64,000 bases of DNA from Geosiphon pyriformis. Lineage: Eukaryota; Glomeromycota; Glomeromycetes; Archaeosporales; Geosiphonaceae. Both the position numbers and the translations under genes were made by a program. Below the pieces are notes generated by a model. That model ran no database searches, had not been told where the DNA came from, and saw nothing but the letters and a program-made list of their open reading frames with translations. The stretch is from assembly GCA_016748015.1 (NCBI GenBank), contig JAAOMT010000597.1:845181-909180 (forward strand), in the 5' to 3' direction. Shown piece by piece: positions 36,860 through 51,100 of the stretch (positions are counted from its first letter, which is position 1; each line of letters begins with the position of its first letter).

Positions 36860-37636
36860 TTTTGTTATAGTTTTTTAAGATTTTAACTGATGAAATTCTA
36901 AAACAACAATAAAAAAAGTTTTAGAAAGAGATTTAGAAATCATAAACTTTATTAAAGTTTATAAACCTTACTTTTATATATATATTAAAAAACCAGTTCA
37001 GATGTGGGAAACAATTTATTAACTAGCAAGCCTGTTAAGTAAGAAAAAAAAGTTTTAAAAGCAGGCGTATATAAAGCTTTAAAAAAAAAATTATTTTAAA
37101 AATTATCTAATTATGACATAAAAATGAAAGTTACTTTGATTATTTATTTATTTTAATTATCTTGAAATAATCAATCCTAAAACTATGATTGATTAATAAA
37201 GTTACATTGTTTTTTATTGTCTATGATTATTACTTTTCTCATTATAATAATTTATAATGTCAAACTGTGAACTTTTTTAGCTTTTTTTTAAAAAAAAAAA
37301 AAATACAAAGCCCATTAATTTGTAACTCTGAATTGCCTTTTCCAAAGGTTTCTCGGGATTTTTTTTAATAATGAATTTTTTTAATCCTTTTGTCCTTTTA
37401 TTTAGCAAGTTTTCTCTTTCAAAAAAAGGTTACAAAAATAAAACATGGTTTTTTGTTTTTTGTTACTGAATGAAAGATGCATCAGTTTTTATTTTATAAC
37501 ATAGGTATTTTTTGACTAAAAAAGAAAAAATTTTCTTTCAAATTTATTGTTATTATTAAGTCATAAGTTTTGTATTATAATAATAATAATAATAATAATA
37601 ATATCTAATTACAAGCTGCTCAAATTTTGAAGAGAC

Positions 37637-37670
<34 letters not shown>

Positions 37671-39515
37671 TACATATTCAATCAAGCTCTTTTAACAGTG
37701 ACATTTCTTCTTAAGTAACAACTTTGATTAAATTTTCTATAATTTTTTAATACTTTTTCAAAGACTAAATCATCAATTTTAAAAATAAAAATTAATTCGA
37801 TATTTTAAATTTGTGACTTTCTTTGTTTTTTGAAGAGATTTAACTGTTAATTAAAGCGTTTTTACGTACTTTTTAACTACAACTAAATAATTTTCTTATT
37901 GTTGAAAAACAATTCACTACATTAAAGATGAAGTGAGATTATAAAAAATTTATAAAAAATTTGTTTGATAAAAATAGTCTCTATTTATTTATTTAAATTC
38001 ACTTTAATGTTTGAAAGACTAAGATTAAACTTAAGAGCTCTAGCGGTTTCATTATTTAGAGCCTGTGGAATTGGTAGAGCCGAGACAAAGATATGTGTGT
38101 GAAAAGAATTGGTACCACCAAAAGAATAATAGATACACAGGTAAATCGTAGAGTGTAACATTTTGAAAAAATAAAAATTGGTAGGAAAAGTAAAAAAGTT
38201 ATTTACTGGAGATTTTAATGTTTTAAAGAAAATTTTAGTTATTTTACTTGATTGATTTCAAAGGTGCCTTCTTTTTGGTGAGCATTCAATCTTCTTTTAT
38301 AGAAAGTTCTATTCTAGTTTAAAAAGAATTTAAAAAATAAAAATTTTAAAACTTGTTTAATTTTTTACAACATTATCAAACTAAAATTTATTATTAATTT
38401 TAAGGAAACGGTATCAAGAATATTTAGCCTCTTACCTTTTTGAATATCTCATTTTGAATATTTTTTATTCCATTTACCAATTATTATTCATTTTAAAGAT
38501 TTTTAACTTTATAAATTAACTTGATTTTGGTAGCACATATATATATTGTCCTTTTAATCTTTCACTAATTGTAATATTCAATCAAATCGAAAAAATTATC
38601 GTTATCTTTATTATTTGAGACTGCCTAAAAAAGAACTTGGTTCTATTTCAATTTCCCATTTTTCTTTACATATTAAATTAAGAATAGAATAAATATGTTT
38701 ATTTGCTTTGTTTGTAAGCTAATCAGAAAGCTATAATATCACTTACTTCTTCAAACTTTATTTAGCCTGATTTGGAGAGATGATGTAGCATATATTAAAA
38801 AAAAAATGAAACCTTTGATGATGACGTATCCATTAATTAATTAATCAATCAATCAATCAAAGATGTTTTTAATGGCAAAAAAAATAAAAAAACAAACTAA
38901 CGTCCTTTTACTTATCTATTCTCTTTCAAGGAGAAAATAAATGAACTGCCTAATACAATTTTTCGAACCTCGTCACATTTTGCTTTATCAAATGTAGTGA
39001 CATTGAGAAAACTAGTTAAAAACATTTAAATTTACTTAACTTTTGAAAAATACAATTAGTCTACATGATTGATTTATAAATTTTCACAGTAGAATAAAAA
39101 AAAAAATTAATAATAAATTTGATTAGAACTTATTCTTTTTAAGTAAATTGTTTTCTCAAAAAAAAATAGTGGTGGTTTATTCGCGGGTATTATCAAAATC
39201 TAATAGCTTTTAAGTGATACCATTTATATTCTTGATTTAATTATTATATAAGCTATTAATTATTATATAAGGTAATAATTATTATATAACCTATTAATAA
39301 TTATGAAACACAATGATTTTAGAGGCTTAAAAATTAAAATATTGATATAATTATAATTTAGCTAATTGAATTATTGGTTTATTTGTTAAATAAATAAGTT
39401 TTTAATTTTTTGTTTAATCTAGTTATCATTTTTATCTAATTAAGAATTTCAAAAATTGCACTCTCTTAAGTCCATTTAAAATCCTCATTATCTGAATATT
39501 TTTTTATACATTAAC
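36860..39515. other. gene-free, AT-rich with (TAA)n repeats
   Basis: No coding frame recognised. (TAA/AAT)n microsatellites lie at about 37575-37603 and 37637-37671, and an ATTA/ATCA tetramer run at 38832-38859. Confidence 0.55.
37575..37671. repeat. paired (TAA)n microsatellites
   Basis: Two runs of roughly ten ATA/TAA triplets separated by about 33 bases of unique sequence. Confidence 0.88.
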
Positions 39516-39519
39516 TTGA

Positions 39520-40330
39520 TTATATTGCTTCCAAAAACTCTGATCTTTTCTGGCATAAACTAAATAACAAAAAATTTTGAGTTGACAATTTATGAAATAT
39601 GTATATAATACGAATTAAACTGACATGGTCATACTTTAGAAAGAAATGGTTGCAACCAATTCCCTGCACACACAAATATTCAAGAACAGGATTTGTAAAA
39701 CAACACATTCCACCAGCAAAAGCATATTTTTCATCATTATAGATTAGGCACACCAATATTATATGATGATTTCACTAGTCTCCTGGCTCTAAAAAATATT
39801 TCTATGTCATAAGTCTCGATGTCTTATTTCAGATTATATATTTTTTCTAAAATAGCTTCAATTAAATTGTTAATATTTTTTCAAAATCACTTATTGGCTG
39901 ATATAGTGGAGACATAACAAATAATCTATCATTATATAGAAGCAGGCAAAGAACATACTCAATATTGGTTTGTCCAATTGTTCCCAGTTTTGTGTTTTCA
40001 CTGACAGATAATCTTTATATATTTTTCTCTGTTTTTTGACATTTATGTTTTCTTCATACACGATAAAAGTTCTTCTAATTCCAATGTGAGTTTTCAGAAT
40101 GATTTTAAGCCTTTGAGACTGAAATTAGAATAGTTTTTCAAAAAAGCTGCAATTTGCATTTATAAAGCCTGTAAAATTTTACTGACTTTTAATTTCCAAA
40201 CAGTTTCCACAGCTATAAAGTCTAATTCGTAATATTTTTGTATTACACTATGTCTAAACTTTTGACTGTTGTCATTTAAATCAAATCTATTGCCGGTTAG
40301 TGATGTTTCATAAAATGTTTTTAATAATTT
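39520..40330 (-). pseudogene. unidentified decayed coding region
   Basis: Minus-strand frames give coherent pieces. Near 40190-40330 the reading is LTGNRFDLNDNSQKFRHSVI then QKYYELDFIAVETVWKLKVS; near 39900-39990 it is GTIGQTNIEYVLCLLLYNDR; and 39520-39756 is a 79-codon frame with VCLIYNDEKYAFAGGMCCF. Stops and frame changes separate them. The repeated LLYNDR/LIYNDEKYAF theme suggests a shared domain, but I do not recognise it. Confidence 0.35.
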
Positions 40331-40339
40331 TTTTCCTTA

Positions 40340-42580
40340 TGAGATATTGGTGGATTGTTGAATCTCCCATAATAAACTTTTTTCTATCTTCTTTTGCTCT
40401 ATTTGAAATTAAATACTTGACAAATTATGATAATGTTGGATAAATTGATCTTTATCTATCTCCGTTTGTCTTTCTTCAAAAAAATAAATATAGTTGAATA
40501 TGAAAGAGATGAGAAGGAATGTTTATAAATATATCTCAAAAATTCAAGTGAGATAATATAAATCTATTTTTTTAAATCACTTTAATTAATCAGAGTTTAT
40601 CTTTATCCTTTAATTTGCTTTTAAGGTCTACAAAACACTAGATAAATATATATAAAAAATAGCAGAAGCAGAAGTTGGTCAATGTTGCAAACAAAAAATA
40701 CCAAAAATTTTCTCAAATATAAATATTTCTTGTATAAAATGCATATTATTACAAAATAAATAAACAAACAAACAAACAAACAATAATATCAATAATGTAG
40801 ATAAAAAAGGAAATTTGTAAAATTATTAAAGTTTAATTTATATTCCCAATAAAGTGGTTATTTGTCTGAGTTAATGTTGAATGTAGTATATTTAAAAATA
40901 TATTTTAGTTATTATTGCTATAAAATTAAATAAAAATTATTTTTAATATATTTTAAAGGTAAGAATTTGTAGAAAGAATAATAATTATATTGTTATTTAA
41001 ATAATTTTTTAAATAAACTCTAAATTAATTATTATATATTTTGTATATTTTTACATATTATTGTTAAAGATTTTTACAGTTTTGGAACCAAGATAAAAAT
41101 TTAATTATTTTCTAATGCATGGTTTTCTAAAAAAATAAAATTATCGATATAAAAGCATTTTAAGTAAAAATAGTAATAAAGTTTTTTTATAATTTTATTT
41201 ATACATATATATATATTAAAATATATATATATGTAAAATGCATCATTTGTTAAAAAAAAATATACAATTAGTCTTAGTCGATTGCTTTTGTCTACTTATG
41301 GTTTTTGAATAATATAATCAATATATATATTTGGCAAATTCGTACTAAACAGTTTTTTATCAAAAACAAGATTTAAACACTGTCGAATAATTTTAACCCA
41401 TAACCTAATATTTTTATATTATGTTAAAAAAAAAACTGAATTATGTAACAGCATATAACTTTAAAATAGTTAAATTTGTTATTATATAAAACATACTAAC
41501 CATTAAATAAAAAATACCATGTTCTCATAAATTATTAATCTAAAGGTAAATTAAAAGATTAACGATATGTTTCATTTAATAAAATTAGGTTTAAAGTATT
41601 ATTTTAAGAGCTTCAATATTTTAATTATAGATTAAAGAGTTGAATCTAAAGCTTAGTCTCAAACAAATTTTTTATGTCAATAGCAAGAAGTCTTCCAGCT
41701 GTATTCGTTTCACATTTTCGATTTAAAATCCCAAAGTAGCCACTTATAATAAAAGCTATTGTGTTTCATTCTATTAAAAAAAGAATTTTTGGAAAAAATT
41801 ATAAAGTGCAAAAAAAAAATTATTATTATTAACCTTACCAAAAAGATTTGCCATTAATAATCAATAAAAAATTTGTGTTATAATTTATAATGTTTTAGAA
41901 TCATTTTTATATTAGTTATTGTTTAATATATTAAAACCACTCACTTACTGTATCAATAACAAACATGCCCTATTAGCTTCATTATCATCAGATTTACTTA
42001 CCTTTATGAAAAATGCACATAAAATCTTGAATTTATGTGTATACTTGGAACTCATTAAAGCACAAAATATTCACTTTCTTTGTTGCAAATATTCTCACAA
42101 CATTCTTTAGATCAATTTTATATAGTGAAAAATGATAATTTATATTTTTCTTTAGCATACTTCCTTAAAACTCAAACCATTCTAAAAAATTAAATAAACA
42201 GCTAATAATCAGATATATTTTGAAAAGCAGTGAGATTAATGCTAAAAACTAAAAATTTTTTAAAAAAAAAGGCAAAAAGTTTTTTTTTATTTTCGACTGA
42301 TGATAACGAAATCAAATTTTTTTATGGTTTAATTCTATATTAATAAAAAAAATACAGTATTTATTACATTTTCTGCATTCAGTGAAGATACAAGATATCA
42401 TAAAATAATAAAAATAATTGCTATTATTTATATTAAAATAATTTTTTTTTACATAAATTTTAACAAAATCACCTGAGATTGTATTCTCAAATATCAACCA
42501 AAAATATCTAATTATTCAATAGAAAGGTAGAATCTATAGTTTAGAGGGATAATTTTTTTAGTAATAGACCTTAAATGATA
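40340..42580. other. no gene recognised
   Basis: AT-rich sequence. It includes an AAAC run near 40760-40785 and a TA-rich run near 41205-41235. The 41919-42110 frame lacks any domain signature. Confidence 0.5.
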
Positions 42581-42589
42581 GGGAGAAAA

Positions 42590-42830
42590 AAAAGTGGAAT
42601 ATTCAATATTGACTATTTTGTACCAACTGTTTAGGTGTGTGATGGAAGTAAAGTAATGATGTGGAACGCTTTTAAAGCAAAAAAGTAGATCAATCTGGTC
42701 ATATAAAATTTTGGGAAAATGATTTATTTCACAATCCATTTAAAAATTTTGTCACTTATTGTCTCAACAAGATAATGCTCTGGATCCATTGAAACCCTGT
42801 CCGATCAGTCAAGGTAGAATAACTATTGAT
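42590..42830 (+). pseudogene. short Tc1/mariner transposase fragment
   Basis: Plus-strand frames give YFVPTV...CDGSKVMMWNAF followed about 150 bases on by SQQDNAL. These match the Tc1 core order PTVKHGGGSVMVWGAF and QQDNAP (second catalytic Asp). Stops separate the pieces, and both the N-terminal HTH region and the C-terminal NPIENLW motif are missing or unrecognisable. It is an old fragment. Confidence 0.5.
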
Positions 42831-42839
42831 AAAAATATT

Positions 42840-43627
42840 AATTTGTTTGAAAATATATTTTAAAAAACTCAACAAAGGATTATCTTTTTTTGTAATTTTT
42901 TTCAAAGCTTGGTTTTGTTTTGAGGTTCCTGAATATTTTTAAATATTTTTTTATAATTTTTCGAAATAACACTTGAAAACGAAAACTGAAACAAATTTTT
43001 TGATTTTTAAAATTATCTAAAAGACAATAACCGGTTGAGGTATAAAAAAACAATTATTAAAAAAGTATTTTTGCAAAAACCATTAGTCCTTAAAATTGAT
43101 CAAATAATGTGCTATTTTACTTGAAATCAATATTAAAACTTGAGACCACAGATTTTATTAAAATCAGTCATAATAAGGTAAATAATTTATCTAGTTTCTA
43201 TATACTATATATACTTGAAAAAGATAGAATTTGTGAACACAAGCTTCAAATTTGTGTGATAAAAACAAAAATATCAGCTGAATAGTATTATGAAAACCCT
43301 TTTTCCTAAGCATATTTAAAATTTTTAACTTATATTATTCTTAAGCAACTTTATTTCTCAACGGCAATTAAAATATAATTGTAAAATTGACGTATGTTCT
43401 ATAAACTTAATGGGAATTAATATTCTAAAAAAAAGCGGTCTAACTTAACTTTTAAGAAAAATTACTCTTAGTCGCAATATAAAATAGTGACCTTGAAAAA
43501 ACTTGTCTCAAAAAAATAAATTTACTTGCTATTAAAAAACAACTTTAAAATTAATAAACCACCATCACCACCACCACTACAACTACAACCACCACCACCA
43601 TACCACCATTACCACCACCATCACCAT

Positions 43628-43680
<53 letters not shown>

Positions 43681-44970
43681 ATTTCCTAGGTGATTTTGGA
43701 ACATGATGTAACCGAAATAGGGACCATAATGATCATTATTAAGATGCAATTTTGTGTAACTCTTTATTAATTGTGTTTGCGGATAAACAATATTTTGGGA
43801 ATGGTTTAAATTTAGGATACGATATCAATAAATAATTTGGAGGAGAAATTCAAAAATCACCGCATGTTCATGTAAAGTAAACTTATGAAAACACAAATAA
43901 ATTTTTGGATTTAAAGCAGTTACATTGAAGCTCTATCCAAATTTCTTTTTGAACGTGTCTGTATATATAACCTTGGCAGCCATCCTATTTTTATGTGGAA
44001 GCGACCCCCCACAGTCAAACGCATCAATTGACCCAATCATTACCACGGCGAAGGTTTAAGTCAAATAAAATTTACTTTCAGAATTTTCAATTATTGAAAA
44101 ATAAAATAAATTTTACCACCTCCAAGATACGAAGCCGGTGAAAATTTCAGGCTTTATTTGTCATTTCAAAGCCTTTAATTTTTCCCAAATTGACTTTTTC
44201 TTTCAAAGCTAATAAGTTTCTTTTTCAAGACATGCCCTTTTTTTCTATATTTGGGTAAGTTACGGCATCCCACTAATCGCGTAATGTATATTTTAAGATA
44301 TAATTAGAACCATATCCTGAAGAAGCAAAAGAAATTGTCATTTCTGAAATTATCTTTTTACAAAATAAATAAAAGAAATTTGCTCCCCTTTTTTAAAAAA
44401 TTATAATGAATTGAAAACTATACAGATGCATACTATGCAAAGGTTGCATTGGAAGCTAAACATTTTTTCATCTTCAATAATCTCTTTAATAAAAGTTACA
44501 CTTGGGACATCATTAGTTGTAAGGAGTTAGGTAAAAAGATTTCTTTTTTAAATAGGTTCAGTTATAAATGTTTCTACTTGAGAAAAGGTAGGTCTTGAAT
44601 AGGTTTGAAATTATTTTGAGATATTTTTGAATATTTACTGAAGTAAATTCTCTCTACTAGTGTGTTGGTGAAATAATAATAATAATAACATACTTTTGTT
44701 TGTAATCTGTTTAATTTTATAAAGATAAGAGATATTAGAATCAAAAGAGAAAGAATATGATTTTCGTGAGGTAAAACATTTTTAGAAAGTAAAAAGATTC
44801 TCAAGTATCAAAAATAAATTAATAGATTTCGGATCTAATCTTTGGATTTGATTTGTATGAAAATATTTGTGTATGCATCAATAACAATAAAAATTGATAA
44901 AAATAATGATACTAATGATAAATGGCTAGGAATTAATTCATTCTTTTCGCAAACTTGAGATATTTTAACA
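42840..44970. other. gene-free; CAC/CTA repeat and lipase promoter side
   Basis: A CAC/CTA trinucleotide tract lies at 43559-43679. A less AT-rich stretch at 43960-44060 has no open frame of note. Sequence up to 44974 is the presumed promoter of the lipase-like gene. Confidence 0.45.
43559..43679. repeat. (CAC/CTA)n trinucleotide repeat
   Basis: About 120 bases of CAC, CAT, CTA and CAA triplets grading from CAC-rich to pure ACT/CTA. One of the few C-rich tracts in the AT-rich region. It sits about 1.3 kb before the lipase-like gene. Confidence 0.92.
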
Positions 44971-44974
44971 AAAA

Positions 44975-46472
44975 ATGGTTTCTTTTTGGAAGAGAAATCT
45001 AACTCTTCAAGAATCCAAAAAGGCTTTAAAGCAAATTTTGATCGCACAAATCATAGCGATTAATCTTTTTATCATTTTCATAAATCTTTTATCTCGTCCA
45101 AAACCAAATTTTAATTTTTTTAATCACCCGCAATCAATTTCATTGGCTAAAAAAAATTTAACCAAGAATTGGCTGGTTTCAAAAGATGAAACCTTAAAAA
45201 ATAGACATAAAAAAAGGCTTTTCACAAAAAGGAACTCCCTTGATTCTTTATATATAAAAATTCGAGTTCAGGATGAAAATCTTTTGAAATTTTTTGCTAG
45301 CAAAGCAAATTTAGCCTGGATAGCGCATTGTAATCTAAAATATTTATATAACCGGGGAGAAGGTAAATATTAGAATTTTTTAAATATTAACTTTTTCATA
45401 TCCTGATACATTTGAAAACCGCTCTTGAACCAGTCAAAAATAGGGTTTCGGCTTCTTCTTTAGCGCATGATCAATCGAAAATTACGTTTAGTTTTGCAAC
45501 AGCTATTTTTAAAAAGTTTTCCAAGATGGCATTTGTTCACAGAAGACATAATCAAGCTATTAAATTTCCTAATACACCTGGTGCCTGGGTTATTCAGAGT
45601 TCTTACCTAAAATGGAGAGACTATACTAAAATACAATTTTTCTACGGTTTTCAAAAGTATTTGAGAAACTTACCGATCCAGCCTGATTTTTCTGACTTTG
45701 AATTTACTGGATTTGGTGAAAGTAGCTGTAAGTTTCTTTTTCTTTTAATAATAAAGAAAAATAAAAAAAAAACTGAACCATATTATGATTTGATTTTCAT
45801 GTCTAAATTCTATTCTTTTCAAATTAGCCTATGCAATCTTTGCTGCTCTTGAATTTTCAGAAAGGTATCAACCAAAAAAGAAGCCGATTGTTGTTACTTT
45901 CGGCCAGCCCAAAATAGGAAATGAAGTTTTTACTGCTTTTGCTCACTCCAAACTTGAGGTAAATATACATTGATTTTTAGATTAAAATCTCGAAAATCTT
46001 GCTAGAATTCTCAATTGAAACCGAATTTCCAGATCTTTCGTGTCACACTTGCAGACGATTTACTACCATTAATACCCATGATAGGATCAAGAAATGAAAA
46101 GTACACGCATTTTAAACCAGAGTTTTGGATTGAAGGTGAATCCAATTGTGCATGTTCGACAAATGCCTACCCAATTGTGTATAAGTGCTTTTGCCCGCAT
46201 TCTTTCAAAGAGCATCCGGTACGAATTGGAATTTCAAATTTTCTAAATACTGAAATTTTTGTGCTCTATTATTAATGGTTTAAGATTTTTAGGAATGCAA
46301 TAATCGTGATCGTAACCTCAAACTTGTTCATGCTGCTACAATCATGGAAAATAATGATGACTTTCGTCATGGACCATATTTTGGGAAAAATTTTACGAAT
46401 TGTGAAAATGCAAGTTCAGATAATGTTCGATACGTTATTTATCAAAGTCCAATTCTAAGAATAAAAGAATAA
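44975..46472 (+). CDS. class 3 lipase-like protein, nucleophile Ser replaced, five exons
   Basis: Exons are 44975-45362, 45434-45727, 45828-45958, 46033-46218 and 46293-46472. All introns are GT-AG (about 70-100 bases) with matching phases, giving 392 residues. The N-terminus is a signal-anchor-like helix (ILIAQIIAINLFIIFINLL, about 21-39). Fold landmarks: FTGFGESSSYAIFAALEF at the nucleophile elbow (about 220-237), VVTFGQPKIGNEVF, FRVTLADDLLPLIP with a candidate catalytic Asp280, and FRHGPYFG with His359. Active class 3 lipases have G-x-S-x-G at the elbow; here the aligned residues are G222-F-G224-E-S226, so the Ser is Gly. Exons are uninterrupted, which suggests selection, hence perhaps a pseudo-enzyme or binding protein, secreted or membrane-anchored. 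A relaxed register placing Ser226 as nucleophile is possible but less likely. Confidence 0.82.
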
Positions 46473-46479
46473 ATTTGTC

Positions 46480-49400
46480 TCACATAATAAATATGATATT
46501 TTATTCAAATAATTATTAAAAAATATCTATTATATTACTTTTAAAACCATATGATTCTTCAAAGAATTTTCTATTGATATTTACTTTTTATTAAATTTTT
46601 GATAAGATTGCAGTGTTATCTTTAATTGCAATAAATATTTATAAATAACTAATTTATAAGTGAAATATATTTATTGAACTAATAAAAAAATAATCAAATT
46701 CTTAAATCAACAAATCACATTTATTAGTCACAAATTTTAATAAATTTATTTTTTATTATTAAATTTCAATAAAGCAAATAAAAATAATAAAAACTATGAT
46801 AATTTAAAATTAAGTTTAATTTTAATTACTCTAAAACATGAATTTTAATATTTTTATAAATCACAATTTTTGTCTTAAATAAATATAAACATAAAATTAG
46901 ATTATTATTAATATTTTTAATAAATAAATATAATATATACATGATTTTTTTAAATAGGTTATTATTATATTTTAATAGATCTGCAAATAAATTAAGAGTC
47001 ACTTGCTTAAGAATATACAAACAATGTCTACAAAATTTAAATCTGATTGCTTTTTTCAAGCATAATGCCAATAGTCTATTTTTGTGTCACATTCCGAAAA
47101 TGACAACATTTTTAAAACTTAATAGTCTGCTAAAATTACAATATACTATATGTGAAACTGAATTATGCTTTATTAAGATTTTAAAATATTAAAAAATACA
47201 TCTATATAAATTTGGTGGTTTTTTAAAATTAATAAACCAAATTTTTAGTTGTTTTTTATTTATTTTTCAAATTTCAAAAGTTTATTTTAATTTGTGTAAG
47301 ATAATAATAACTCTGTTTTAATCTTTTTACAATTATAAACAAAAATATATTAATCAGTTTTAAAATAATAAAATTAACAAAAATTTTATTAATTAAGCAT
47401 TAAATATGTGAAATTGATTTAAAGTCAATAGAAATAGTAAACAAAAGTACTCAATTTATTTCCTTATTTTACATTCATTGTTTTATAAAGATAACAAATT
47501 CATTTGAATGCCTAATTTTTTTTATTTGTGATAGGAATCTGTATTGCAAGATATTATCAAATTACATAAAAGTTATTTGTTCTACTTATAAAAATTATAT
47601 AATTTCAATTTTTATACTTTTATATATATTTTAATAAAACATTAATTAATAAACAAGATGAAATAACAAAACAGTTTGTTTTATAAAAAATAATTTTTTT
47701 TATTTGTCAAATGATTATTAACTTTTTTTTTCACATAAATTCTAATAAGAATATCGAAGTCTAATATTTATTAATTTTTTCAATTTCAAGAGTATTTTTG
47801 CAGAAAAAGAATAATATTTATTATTATAAAAATTATTTTATAAATTTTAGTTATTAGCCAATTCAGTTATTATTTATATTAAAAACAGTATATTATTTTA
47901 CTTCTGTTTCAAATTTTAATCAAAGAAAATATCATGTAGTTATGAATTGTGCAAGCTATTAGTTAAAAAAAAATTAGTTTTAATTTTATAAATATAATAA
48001 ATTAAATAATCTGTTTCAAATAATATTTTTTACTCTATCAAGATAATGAAATTTTATCAATTGGAGTTATTTCAAATATGCTACTCAAATTAATGATGCT
48101 ATAGCAAATTCAAATAAGATTTCTTCGAAATACAGAAGATTAAAATATAACACAGTATATTAAAATTGGAGACCATCTTACTAAATAATATTTTCTGGAT
48201 TTTTACATTAGAACAAAGCAAATCTAAAGTATAAATTAAAAATTTATCATATTTTTTAAGAAAAGTTAGTATAAATATTTATCCTCTTTAATTTGAACAG
48301 ACACTAGTTATGAAAATTCATCTATAAATACTAATTATTCTCATCGTAACAAAATGATTCCATTTGGAGCACGTAAAATAAAATATTCATTTTGAGAATA
48401 TCGCATTTTTAAATATTAATATTTTTATATATAATAATAATGAGACTAAATCAATTCCGAGGGAAAGTGTATTTGCAAACTTAAAATATTGTTATGTGAA
48501 GGTGGATGATAGAAATATTAGAGTATATGTTGACTTGATTATTTTCAATAATAATTTATGAAAGATGCACATTAAAATTAATTTTTTATGGAATCTGTAA
48601 ATTTTGTTAATTCAAAACAGATTAATGTATTGTTGTTAGTTTTTAGCTTTCTGGAAAATTCATTTTAAAGATTAATTATTCATTTATTCATTCATTTGCT
48701 TATTATTATTATTTTTGAATGCTTAAATGGATAAAAATTATTCATGAAGGCAAGACAGCTTTTCTATTATGAAAATTTTAAATGTTACTATCTAACTAAA
48801 ATATCTACTCTGATTGGGTACTTGTAGCATACACCATAATCATAAACTATAAATGTGTAAACATGTTTTTTGTTCTATTTTGCAAATATTGGTACATTAG
48901 ATATTTTATGTTTAAAGTATGTCTAATTGGGTTTTTAGTGTCCAAACATTCTTGTAAGATTTAAAGATTTAATTTTGCGAGATATATTTCAATTTTGTAA
49001 ACAAAAATATTTTACAACTAATAATTTAGATTAACTAAATGAGAAATTTTATGCTTGATCAAATTAAATATCTAATATAATTACTTTTTAACTAGATAAC
49101 TTTTTGTTAACATACTTTTGTAAATTATATTATACTTTTAATAAAGTTCTTATAAGCTTAATAATTCTAAAATTTAGTTTTATTACTTGAATTTATAGTG
49201 TTTTGATTTTGTTTTATGTTTGATCACATTTTTACCAATTTAATACTAAGAAACAATAAATTAATTTCTCTTTAAATACATATTTAGTCAATTTTGCTTT
49301 TTGATTTTTCTCTACAGATATATTTATAATAAGAACGTTTTTCTTAAAAAATATACATTACTTATTATTTTAAAATTGCTTAATACTGCTGACAAGCTTA

Positions 49401-51100
49401 TTCTAAAAAAATTATTAATTATTTTTAAAACTTTTTAATTCAATATCATATAAAAAAGCTAAGAAGAAATTTTGCAACTTTGCATAATATCTTATCTATA
49501 CATGATTTATTACAAAAATTCTGTACTAAAACAGCTCTTAAAAATTCAGCTATAGTTTTTAACACCAAAGATTTTATTTTCCTTAGTAAAAATATTTTTT
49601 TTCTTAATTTTAACTCAGAATGGCTTTAATGTAAAATAATCAAAAATATATAAAAAGATTATAAAATAGAAGTTGCTAAATTAGATAAAAATATTTAGTA
49701 AAAAAAAGTTTTTGACTGAACAAATAAAAATTTTGCCACTTTTAAAAAATCTATTAAAAAATTTTTATCTTTAATTTGGTTTTTCAATATTTCTAGTTGA
49801 CTTTTATTAAAAAGTTAAACCAATCTTATCTTGAAATTTATACAAAGATATTTTACATTATTATTTTGTGCTGAATAATTATTAAAAATCTGTAAACATT
49901 TATTTATTATGTTTTTGTTACTTAAATATTAATTTAAAGCTTTTAGAATTAGATAATATAAAATAGTTTAATTATTTAATTCAATAAATACTTTTTTTAA
50001 AAATCAAACCTAAAATTATTTTACTTTTTTACTTTAAAACAATCAAGACAAATTAATTTCAGCTAATTTTTGTTGGTTATATAATAATAAAAAAGCAACA
50101 ATTAATGTTATTAAAGTAAAAAAAACTAGTTAATTAATTGCCATTTTTGGTATAAATATTTTAAAAAAAAAGTGTTATTTTTTTGTTTGAAAATAACAAA
50201 ATTTGAAAAGCTAAATTTAGCAAATTTGTTGAAGAATATAAATTTTATAATGGCAATTTAATGAATCCACTTTTAAAAATTGTAATATTTTTTGTAAAGT
50301 ACTCATTTTAAAAATAATAAAGATTGTTATTATATAAAAACAACAGATTATAACTATATTATAATGTCTAGATTTGAAAATCAACAGACGGATTTTTTTT
50401 AAAAGAGTATAAAGTTTTTCAATTATAAAAATATAAACTTTGTTTTTATATAATTTGATTATATTCTGAAAACTATATTATTTAAAAAATATTCATAAGC
50501 AAAATATTTTAAAAGTTGTTCATAATAAAAAATAATTCTTAAATTTTAAGTTTTTATTTTAAACTAGAATCATAAAACGTTTTTAACTAGAATAGTTTTA
50601 AAATTTAAAAAAAATAGAAAGTTTTTATTAAGTAAATTTTAAAAAAAAATTTTAATCAAATTGAAAGATCATTTAAAATTTATTTAATTAAAACAATTTA
50701 TTTTTTATTTTTTTATAATATATAAATTTTTAATAAGAGACTAAGAAAAAGTTTATCACTTTTACAGGAATTATAGCTCTCGCTTGAGTTTGATTAATAG
50801 CCCATGTTTTCTTACCAATTAATTTTAAATATTTTTATAAATTAAGAACAGTAGTCCTTTTTTATGGCAAATTGGTAAGTATTGATTTTTATTGTCTTAT
50901 TTTTTTGGTAATTTACAGCCCTGGTTATTTGCATGGTTTTTTTTAATCAGAAATAACCACTAGTTAGTAACCAACTTTGTTTTTTCCAAATTAGCCTATC
51001 TAATTTTTACTTTTTGCCAAGTTGCAATCTAATTTAATTAATTTTATTATGTTTAAATACAACCATTTTTACAGCTTCATAAGATGTTCTTATTAAAATT
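46480..51100. other. AT-rich gene-free block
   Basis: Long A/T desert between the lipase-like gene and its decayed paralogue. Frames such as 46941-47192 (plus) are low-complexity and show no domain. No RNA gene recognised. Confidence 0.65.
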
